Shown in pieces: positions 55,008-64,000 of a stretch of DNA of 64,000 bases (positions are counted from its first letter, which is position 1; every line of letters begins with the position of its first letter). Both the position numbers and the translations under genes were made by a program. The notes beneath the pieces are model-generated. The model was not told the DNA's origin. It ran no database searches and worked only from the letters and a program-made list of their open reading frames with translations. Source of the DNA: Torymus aiolomorphi (Eukaryota > Arthropoda > Insecta > Hymenoptera > Torymidae); assembly GCA_036365515.1 (NCBI GenBank), contig CM070873.1:69934529-69998528 (forward strand). The letters run 5' to 3'.

Positions 55008-57662
55008 GCTTCTTCGCCGCGCTCGCGTGTATAACGAGGAAGAAAAGAAAGAAAGGGAGGTAAGAAAAATCGTAGGGACAGATAAGGCCGGAGGGCGAGT
55101 CGCTCAATTAAATTCCACTTCGCCGGGATTATTTCATAAATCACGGAGAGAAAGAGAGAGAGAGAGGTGTAGAGTCGAGTTCTCTTCTTCCGCGAGGTCG
55201 AAAAGTCGTTGTTTTTGCGCAAACGAGGGGGGAGGGACGCGATCGCCCCCGGAATCAAGTGCCAATCAAGGGAGAGGCGCTCATTAATCAGCAGCTCGAT
55301 CTATCTGGCTCCGCTGATGGGCGTCGCGTGGGTTGCGCAATATGCGCCGGGGATTATTAGACGCGCGGATCTTCATATTTTCTTTTATAATTATAATTTT
55401 GATTGAAGAATGTTCAATTATAATTGCAATCCGATGAATCGACTATTTCTTGTTCGCACATACCCTTGCGAATTTCAAAATCCAAAACTTCGAATCTCGC
55501 GAAGAATGCAACCTTGCGACTGGCGCCGAGTCGGTTGCTTGCTCTCCGCCGAAGTCTTTATTACGAGCGAGTTTGCTGTGTGTGTGTTTGTGTGTGTATG
55601 TGTGTGTATACGCAGTCCGCCGCGGCTTTTACAATGGGCGACAGTGTTCCTCCGCGAGGATATGCGGGCGAATAAACCACTCGGAGATCGTTTCTTCTTC
55701 TGAAAAATACGCGTGCGCGCTTCCCTTTCGTTTGCATTCCGCGTTGCTTACGTCGAAGCTCTTAATTGGATTACGAATATGGTATATAGGGGGTACGAGA
55801 GATATCTGTCGATGAATTTTGCAAATATATAGTGAGTAGAACCAGAAAGTTCGTTAGTGTAAGTGCATTATGGACCTTGAAATATTGGGAGGGTGTACCT
55901 TGGTATATATGTATATAGTTATCGTAATCATAGGAGCTTGAATAATTATGTAGTAAAACAATATTTTAAGATTAACAGTATCATATTCCATTGGGAATTG
56001 AAAAAAGTTACCCAGCAACATTCTCTATATTTTCCTGAAACAAAGACACAAAAAATGATACATTTCCTTTCACATATATCCCAACGATTAAACTCGACGC
56101 GATCCACCCACTTCTTCAATTCCGCGCTACCTTGCTTTCACCTCCCCGTAAAAATCTCCCACCCATCCCCAGCAACCCTGAAAAACCATCCTTTGATCGA
56201 TATTCTCTCCGGTCCCGCTCTCTTTATCCACCCACGCATATATACTTGTGATCAGCATGTGCGCGCGTGCAAAGGGCTCTCTGCGGTAGTATAATTCAAT
56301 AAAGCGCGCTCGCGCGCGGTTTCCTCGCCGGGCGACATTATCTGCCGCGCGAGTCAGCCCGATTAATCTCAACTCGATCTTGAGAAACGCTGGATTTATG
56401 CGCGCGAGCCGAAGGGAGAGAACCCCCACGCTCTATCTCTTTCTCTCGTTCGCTCGCTCGAGTCCGAAACCAGTTTTTATACTCTCTCTCTCCTTTCTGG
56501 CCTCTCGCCTGCGTTTGCGCGCGCACCCGAGCGAGCGCCGAGTTCTTCTTGTTCGCCGTTTTTCGGAGCTGGAGAAGAGGAGAGGAGAGAGAGAGGGTCT
56601 GTATAAGGGACTTTGCTCGATGCTCTGGCGCGCATGTGGGTGATGATGCTTGGCGTTTTGGATTTTTTAGTTCTTTTGGAGTGGAAGGTTGATTTTCTTT
56701 TAAGTAACATTTTGAAATAACGAGTAGAGGTCAATATTGGTAATTTAATAGTTTTCTGACAATGAATAATTTTTTTTGTTGTATTTTTAGATATCTCTTA
56801 TCATTAAATGAATGTTCACGTGTATTTCAAGAATAATACACCTGATTATTTTAAATATACCGTTGATCATACTGGTGCACGAAATTTCACATTATCCTGA
56901 GTTTTACTAATGATTATAGCCCTCAACAATAATATTAAATACGAAATTACAACTATAACTACAAACCATAATAATATTTCATCGCTTTTACCAAACCTAC
57001 ATTTACCCCAACAACAATCTAAAGAAAAAAAAGAAAACGTCCGTAATCGTAAACAGTCCTAAATCAAACAACCGATATCCACAGCCCGTGACACTCGAGC
57101 GGAACTAGCGCACGCGGGCATCGAGTCAACCGGAGCAATGATCCGTGGGACCGTCGCACTGCGCGCGCGCCTTTGTTCCGCATTCCGTAATTACGGGCGA
57201 CACTGCGCGCGTTCACCTGATCGTTTGTCCGTCGCGCAATTAGACAGCGTCTGATGCGCGGCCTCTTTAATTCGCGGCGGAAAATCGAATTGACGTTCGA
57301 ATGACGTCGTTCCCCGTCAGTGCTGCCAGCGGCTTTGCGTCACTCCAGCGGCGGGCCCGCTATCGACTCGTCGTTACCGTAATTCGTCGTCGGAGAAGGA
57401 GGTAAGAGAGTTCATGCGACGATTTTAGAAGATAAGACGAGGGTTGTCAGTGCGAATTGATTTCTGTGAACGTTAGAAATATTTGTATATTTTTCAGGTG
57501 AAATGAATGCCTTTTTCAAGTGAAAATTGTATGGGTAGAAAGTTCGATTTGAATAAATAATCAAAGAAAAATGGTATCTTCTATAACAGTTGTTTGACAT
57601 TAAAAGTTTACTGTAATTACACAGTTGCAATCAATCCATATATAGAAAATCAATGCACTTAC

Positions 57663-57858
57663 TTGTACGATCCATGAGTATTCAGGCAGGACCCGAATTG
57701 GCACGGGCCCACTTCGCACTCGTTTATATCTTCCGAGCAGTTCGGTCCCATGAAACCGGGCATGCAGGTACACTGATACGTGCTCCCGAGCGATCGGCAC
57801 GATGCGTCGTTCCGGCATGGCGAGGAGGCGCAGTAATCGACTTTTTCACAATATCCAC
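57663..57858 (-). CDS. Notch: Notch receptor, internal coding exon (end of EGF3, EGF4, first half of EGF5)
   Basis: The exon is 196 nt, entering in phase 1 and leaving in phase 2. The acceptor is CTTGCAG (its AG at 57859-57860) and the donor is GTAAGT (57657-57662). It joins in frame to the exon 4.8 kb to the right. The peptide completes EGF3 (GYC), then gives EGF4 with CASSPC, CRNDASC and GFMGPNC, then EGF5 beginning DINEC and reaching NTHGSY. Fly Notch EGF4 has CASSPC and CRNGATC, and EGF5 has NTHGSY, so the register is clear. DINEC together with the Asn and Tyr of NTHGSY is the calcium-binding EGF signature. CASSPC fits O-glucosylation and CRNDASC fits O-fucosylation. EGF5 has only four residues between its second and third cysteines (CQFGSC), one fewer than usual, so it lacks the standard O-fucose spacing. 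The intron splits EGF5 just before its fourth cysteine. Confidence 0.93.
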
Positions 57859-60800
57859 CTGCAAGACAACATAAAATGTTAGTTTACGAGACATGATTAA
57901 ATGAATACTGAAAAAATTAAAGATCAGTTTTTGCACGTCGTTATTCCCAACAATTGGGTTAATCATTCATCAAAACTTTTCTTTCATCTCAAACAAACAA
58001 CTAATCTAAAATCTTTATCATATTTTTACCTTTTACGATAACGCAAAAACATAGAGAACCCGTGTTTGTCAACCACCTAACACAGCTCTCTCTCCCCGCA
58101 TCCCGAAAAAAATCACCACCTGCCTCGATCTAAACACGAAAACCATGCGCGCTAAGCCCCCCGTCCGTAATTACCAACATGTTCCCCATAGATAGCGCGA
58201 TAGGAAATCTACGCGAAAAAAAGCCTTTCCGCGAGACATCGTCCCAATTCGCGGCACACAGACGTATATATGTAGACGCGGAAAAGCGATGAACACGCGC
58301 ACGCGTGGGAGCCTTGACCCTGGAGCGCATACCGCACGATGCCCGGGGGTAGATTCGTACTGTATACACACACAGGTCGGTACGCCCCCCGTTGATTAGC
58401 CGAGCTAATTACCCCTAGGAGACGGCGATGGCTCTGCTGCACGCGCACGGCTCGTGTCTCTGCTGTTTTTAGTGTAATGTTTGCGTTTGGATTTTTTTGA
58501 AAGGAGAGGTTGAAGGAGAGACGTGGGATTTTAGGTATGGTTTTTTTAAGGGGGGGGGAGGAGAGAAGATAAGCGCGGAATTTTGAGTTCGTGTAAGACG
58601 CGTGTTGAGGTATTTTGGAATTAAGTAGAAAAATAGCGGGAGGTTAAGCGTGCGAGTGGCTCATTACGAATCTATATATTTTTCCAATGGTAAATCAAAC
58701 TACACCATCATAATTTAATTTTTGAACATCAACTAAAAACAATAATTACGGCATTAAAATACGAAGGAATTCCCGTTTTTCAAAACCATCGTTCGGTACA
58801 AATTTTACAAGTCCGTCTTAAAAGATATACAACAACCGAAAGTGCAAAAACCACGCTCACGGCAACACATATAATACACGAGAACGCGAAAGCTCTCGCG
58901 GCGTGCGCGCACATACTTTGAGAATCTCGCGGAGCGGTGCAAAGGACCCGCCGGTATGTGTACATCGCTCTGCGCGCCAATTATCCAACATACATCGCGC
59001 GCGCGCGCGCTCTTCTCTCCCCCTCACAGCCTTTCTCCGGATTACGCGATATTTGCGAGATTCATTCGTCGCGCGTGCGTTGAACCGCGAAATAGTTTCG
59101 ATGCCTCGACTCTAGGTGTAGCTACGTCATTAACGTCGGGCGTTATAGGGATGTTGTAAGGAATGAGGAGGGAGAAGTAGGTGGGATTAGGTGATTTTGA
59201 AGAGTGGCTGTCTGATATATGGGGATTCGTATAGTTGAAGGATTTTTGGTTTGTGAGAAGTATAATGTGTGGCGGTAAAAATAAGAGTTTAAAGGGAATT
59301 TTTTGTTATTTTTTACGTTGTCTTGACTGAAGTATAGTAAGGATTCATTTAATGCATTTATTGCTCTAAAGTTCTCGCTAAATATCGTTTTCCGCAGACG
59401 AATTACTGACAAAAACTTTCAAGGTTAATTACAACTAACACAATTTATCCATTCATACACATCCGAATAACTTTCCCAAAGGTGATTGACTTTATTCATA
59501 TTACCCAGCCCATCATTTTTACAAGCACACACCTCTGTTTCTCCCTCGCCTTTCCACACCGCATATATATGCGCACGCGCGCTTGAACTCTCGCGCGAAA
59601 TTAGCCGGCGAGTCCGTTAAAATTTAAAACTCCCGCTCGCTCTCGCGCGCTCACGTTACGAGGGTGATTCATTAGCTCGCCCGGCAGAATTTACGAGTCT
59701 CCCTCTCACACGCGAAACCGCGAAAACCCACACATGTACACACGTGCATGGACGCAGACGCGCGCGGGGCAATCAGGCGTCCGCTCCTTTATTGTTCGGA
59801 AGTTGCTCAATCTTTCTCTCCCTTTTGCGAGAAGGGAGAGAGTAAGCCCCTTAATTAATATACGACGTTATAACGTGGGAGGTAACTGTTATATACCCGG
59901 CGTGCGCTTGGTTTTTCTCGGCTTTTTGAGCGAACGCGGCCGCGCGGGTCTCGTTAAAAAAAGCAGCACGGATAATAAATTATTGCGCGGGATATGTAAT
60001 TGGCGAAAAAATTGAGCCCCGTATACATGCACACAGAAGTATACCTATATACGCGTTGTGATAATTGTCGGAGCGCAGTGGGGCAATTGTGTTGCGGTGG
60101 TAACGGGACGAGAGAAATCACTGTAATTGAGTACCGATGAAAAGTGATCGGCCGAATGAGAGGGAGAGAGAGAGGTAGAAGTTTGTCGAATCATCGAGAT
60201 GTCGGATTTTATTGGGAGTTATTTACGCGGGCTGCCTCGTATTTTGTTCGCGACGCGTAAAAACGTGTGGTGTATGTGTGTGTGTGGGGGGCTCTGCGGA
60301 TTGCCGCACCGTGGCAATAAAAAGTTACACTGTATAAGTGTATAGTTTTTTAAGTAGAGATAAAAATACTCGTCCGCGTGAATTATTTATATTGTTTGAT
60401 GCATTCTATAATGAAACAATTAAATATATAAAATTGATGAGGGGATAAGGTGTTTTTTTTCTGCGTCGGTTGAGAGACGTAAATTTTGTATCGACAGTGT
60501 AATGTTATATAAACGTTTTATCTTTGCAATGTAACGGCACTGTTCTCATATAATCCACGTTGAAAAAATAAAGTACTTTGTTATATTGCTCATTGTGTAT
60601 TGATTTAGAGAAAAATAAAACGGCAGTCGACGATTTGCATGTGCATAATGAGCGAATGACAATGAAACGTATTCATACTACTGCGGACTCGGTGACGTGT
60701 TTCCTAATAGTTTAGCTATGGAGGTATTCTTAAATAAACTCTACCTAATAAATTATAATGCGTCAGAGAACCTGTAATTTATATTGTCATAAATTTAAAT

Positions 60801-62678
60801 TTAATGATTTTCATTATGAGAAATCCTGCAGCGAGCTCTCGTTCTGTTATAACAGACATAATGAGCTGGAGAATAATGCAACGGAGATTCAGAAAGTATT
60901 TCTACTGGATTGTTAAAGTCCAAATACTAAATGAGATGTATTGACTGTATTTCGTAGATTATGTGTATAACCATAACTTACAAAAAGTTCGCGAAACATT
61001 GCATCGAAAATATTGGCAAAAATATAAAAGTTTATGCATTATCATAACTTTCCACTGTATATTTAAATAGGCGACAGCTGCAATCCCATTTTTTCCTCGA
61101 TCCGGATCACACATATCTAAAATACCTTCATATAAACGTCGCTCATTAAACCGCGCAACTCGCTCAGCCCTTACATAATATTTCGTTTCACACACTCTCG
61201 CCTCACTTTCGCATATCATATGCATAAACCCAATGAAATCCCCATCAATCTAAATTCCCTGATAAGCCCGTATACCACTACCGCCGCCGCCACATCGTTA
61301 CAATCCACATTCCATAATTTTTTCCATCAACCTTCGTGTACCCAACACCCCACATCCGCGACACTTACATATACACCTTGCGTAAACCGCGATCTCGGTA
61401 AATCATACAGCGACCGCGTGGCGGCGACAAAGTAGGGAAAAAAAAGCAACTCAACGCGAGGACAGCACCATGACGACTGCGATAAAAATAAAAAATATAA
61501 AAGAGCCGGTAAACGCACACGGCCGACGCCTGATTATTTTTAATTGCCTCTCTGTCTCGGGCGTGTACGCGTATGACTAACGCGAACGCAATTATCGCCG
61601 CGTTGCTGCTGTTGCTGCTCATTGATTTGCGTGGGCCGCGAGGCGAGCATCGGGATTATGCAAATACCGAGCGAGTGCAAATGCGTTTCCGAGGGACAGA
61701 AGGAGAGAGAGAGAGAGAGAGGATAAAAGGAAGAGGAGGGGGAGAAGCGGCGTTGGATCATCGGGCGGCGCGCATCTGCATACCGTCGATTAATGTGCTA
61801 AGTGACTTTTTATGTAGCGCCTCGACGACGGGGAGAAGGAGGTGCAGAGGAGAGGAAGCTGATCCGGAGGTGAGGATTTTCGGGACGTGCGAGTGTGAAT
61901 TTGGAGGCTGAAACGCTTGATTAAGAGAGCTTCGTTTTTTCGGCTGAATATTCAGAAGATGGATTCTTGCATCTTTAAGGAGAGACGAAGTGTGGGTTTC
62001 TGGATGCAGAACGTCAAAATATAGTTATCTATGCAAAGATAATAAACATTTGGAATAAAGTTATACACGGAAAAAATAAAATAGTAAAATCTACTGAATT
62101 AGTGCAGTAATAATTCCATTTTTCCGAAAATGGAAGTTCTACTCTTAAAAAATGTAGATTCTACTTTTTTTTACTATCCAAAATCGAAATTTTACTTTTC
62201 AAGAATGGGAATTCTACATTTCAAAATGGACTACTACATTTTAAAATGGAAATTTTACTTTTTAAAAATGTAGATTCTACATTTGAAAATTGGAAATTCT
62301 ACCGATATTTTAGAAAGTAAAACGAACTTACCATTTTATAGTCAAATTCATCACTGTAAGAAATGTAGAATTTACTGATTATTTTTTTCCGTGTATTCTC
62401 GTACACTTAACGAACGTTCTTCGAGCAACAGTATCCAACAACTTTAGCTGTACTATACACCAAACTAGTCCAAGACAACATTTTTCCTTTCCCCATAAAC
62501 CATTAGTTCCCGATGCAATCAATTAACTCTTTACCATCCACCCTGCAACCGCCTCTAAATACTTCCACATTAACCACTAAAAAACTATTCCCGACAGTTA
62601 TCTAAATCCCTCTCTATAACAGCCGCAAAAACTAGTCCCATATCCCAACAAAAAAAAACAAAGGCAAAACAAACTCAC
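57859..62678 (-). other. Notch intron, 4820 bp, complete
   Basis: Runs from donor GTGAGT (62673-62678) to acceptor TTGCAG (57859-57864). It contains one 328 bp TIR element (62066-62393), a nine-G run near 58551, a clear example of a strand-skew module (59161-59520) and AT-rich stretches at about 60350-61050. I see no exon with EGF cysteine spacing and no convincing plus-strand gene. Confidence 0.9.
62066..62393. mobile_element. MITE-like element, 328 bp, with internal word array
   Basis: The ends are CACGGAAAAAAT and its inverse, with TA on both sides (62064-62065, 62394-62395). The interior is made of short units related to AAAATGGAAATTCTAC and TGTAGATTCTAC in both orientations, repeated roughly every 20-30 bp from 62120 to 62310. 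It has no coding capacity. Confidence 0.75.
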
Positions 62679-62950
62679 CGGTGTAGCCGCTGGCGCATGA
62701 GCAGGTGTACTCCTCGAGCGACTGGAGCACGCAGGTACCGTTGTTGGAGCACGGCGAGGAGTCGCAGGCGTTGTCGATTCGGATCTCGCAGAGGCTGGCC
62801 GTGTAGCCGACCGGGCAGACGCACTCGAACGAGGGTGTGCCGCCGCCCTGGCCCTCGTGAACGCGACAGGAGCCGCCGTTCTGGCAGCGCTGGCCCGTCA
62901 GGCAGGGGTTCCGGTGCTGGCAAAACTCGCCCACGTATTGCGGTGTACAG
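62679..62950 (-). CDS. Notch: Notch receptor, internal coding exon (end of EGF1, EGF2, most of EGF3)
   Basis: Extracellular part of the Notch transmembrane receptor, which binds Delta/Serrate ligands and is cleaved to release a transcriptional co-activator. The exon is 272 nt. It starts after a pyrimidine-rich acceptor (CTTCTTCCAG) at 62951-62960 and ends at donor GTGAGT (62673-62678). One base completes a split codon, then 90 codons follow, then one base (phase 1). The peptide ends EGF1 with YVGEFC, then EGF2 opens HRNPC and contains CQNGGSC, then EGF3 has NACD, CSNNGTC and LEEYTC. Fly Notch has YVGDYC, HRNPC, NACD and LEEYTC at the same places, from family knowledge. CQNGGSC and CSNNGTC fit the O-fucose consensus, CDSSPC fits the O-glucose consensus, and NGT is an N-glycosylation sequon. 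Another EGF-rich protein is possible in principle, but the ordered match over three exons argues strongly for Notch. Confidence 0.93.
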
Positions 62951-64000
62951 CTGGAAGAAGATGAAGAAAAGGGGTGGTTATTAGTATATCTAATGATGGT
63001 TGAGTGATGTAGGAGTTGGTTACTGATGTTAAAGATCGTTCTAAAATTATAATGTATGCAGCTAGTTGAAGGTGAGATAAAATTTACGGGGTTCCTATAT
63101 TTAGTTTATGTTTATATCAATGTATATGGATTCAGATGTCTTATAAACATTGGTATTACACATGGGATTTTAAATCAGTTAAGACATTCTAATACTGATT
63201 GTTTAAATCGAATTTCACGATAGGTTTTGGGATATACATACACTTACTATGTCGATAAACGAAGAGGTCACAAGTCATAAATTATAAAAATACAATGACT
63301 CTGAACCAGATACATCCCCCCACATTTAAAAACCAGCGAAACATCTGCAAACCACAGTCTCGCCATATAGCGACCAAACCTTTTGCTCCCCGCACACATC
63401 CATACAGTCGCCGAGAGTGAGAGAGCACAAAAAATCATCACGCACAAGCAACCCTTGACCAAAAAAAGGAACTCCTCGTCGCGCTCGTAAATCCGCGACA
63501 CCGGGACCGCGACAATACCATAGCGCGCGTTCTCGCAGGAATGTCTTCTCTCTCGCTCTCTCTCCCTCTCTGCCTCGTTTCCATTTCGCGACGCGACGCG
63601 GAAACTTTAATGCGTTCTCGCGGTCGGCCGCAAAAGGGGGAGGAAAGCGATGTCGACCCTTTGTTTATCGCTGCCTCGGATGCACTTTATTGGGCCCGGC
63701 GTGCTCGTAAAGTGCGCACGCGCGCGCGCGCGCGCAAGAGAGCGGATTCCCATTTTGCCGCTGCAGCGCTAGAAAAGGGAAGCGAGAACGCGCGACGACG
63801 ACGTTTGCTTTTTCGATTGCGTCGCGCGTTGGTTCATAGTTGCGTGATGCGCGAGAGAGATGCCGGTGTATAAGGGCGAAGGTTCAAAGGATGCGGCGCG
63901 CGGCTGCTATCTCCCTGCGACGGTTTTTCCAGGGGCGGAATGAGGAAGTGGTGGGATGGTTGTGGCGGCTATGATGAACCGAGCTGTGTAATTTTATATT
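62951..64000 (-). other. Notch intron, incomplete (upstream of the EGF2/3 exon)
   Basis: Intronic on the Notch strand. Its 3' splice site is the CT-rich stretch just right of 62950, and its 5' end is outside the window. It holds a short CT tract at about 63546-63570 and a CG dinucleotide run at 63718-63735. No coding potential on either strand is convincing, and the longest open frames are low-complexity or arginine-rich. Confidence 0.85.

Larger units (their letters stand above)
29475..57662 (-). other. Notch intron, 28188 bp, complete
   Basis: Runs from donor GTAAGT (57657-57662) to acceptor GCACAG (29475-29480). It contains a candidate recursive splice site (48132-48160), a 410 bp TIR element (53642-54051), a nested TIR cluster (40253-45366), GA/CT tracts at 33628-33716, 33906-33962, 43876-43915 and 54233-54310, and an AAC repeat at 32512-32547. 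Open frames in it, including one of 248 codons at 32186-32932, are of biased composition and show no domain. The rest is CpG-rich sequence alternating with AT-rich cores. Confidence 0.9.

Noticed and set aside
62697..62984. Plus-strand open frame opposite the Notch EGF2/3 exon
   Set aside because: It is a shadow of the Notch exon. Only the minus strand has EGF cysteine spacing and consensus splice sites.

Overview
This window is eukaryotic and almost entirely non-coding. It suggests an insect, probably a hymenopteran (wasp, ant or bee). The grounds are insect-type Notch EGF repeats, sequence that is AT-balanced but unusually rich in CpG (many CGCGCG runs), and very dense dinucleotide microsatellites. 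The order-level assignment is an inference and is not proven here.

The only gene I can support is Notch, on the minus strand and therefore running from right to left. Three coding exons are present: 62679-62950 (end of EGF1, EGF2, most of EGF3), 57663-57858 (end of EGF3, EGF4, first half of EGF5) and 29341-29474 (second half of EGF5, most of EGF6). Splice sites are GT-AG, the phases join cleanly (1, then 2), and the cysteine spacing follows EGF repeats 1-6 of insect Notch in order. Only 602 coding bases lie in 64 kb. The signal peptide and EGF1 exons must lie beyond 64000. The rest of the receptor lies below position 1. The complete introns are 4.8 kb and 28.2 kb, and the two partial ones are at least 1.05 kb (right) and 29.3 kb (left).

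Right to left the layout is: incomplete intron (62951-64000); exon; 4.8 kb intron with a 328 bp TIR element; exon; 28.2 kb intron with a 410 bp TIR element, a 5 kb cluster of nested TIR elements (40.25-45.37 kb) enclosing an inverted 90 bp minisatellite, and several GA/CT tracts; exon; then at least 29.3 kb of intron with long (GA)n, (AC)n and (GT)n tracts, a 1.1 kb TIR element and a possible LINE tail.

Three observations stand out. First, the large introns hold sense-strand sequences in which a pyrimidine tract and CAG abut GTAAGT, GTAAGC or GTAAAG (1943-1975, 13412-13440, 48132-48160). These look like recursive (ratchet) splice sites. Second, TIR elements that begin CAC and end GTG with 2-bp target duplications form a related set, some with tRNA-like segments inside, nested up to three deep. 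Third, the introns are built from repeated modules in which the plus strand goes from G/T-rich and C-poor, through an AT core, to A/C-rich and G-poor. I found no convincing plus-strand gene, rRNA, functional tRNA or CRISPR array.
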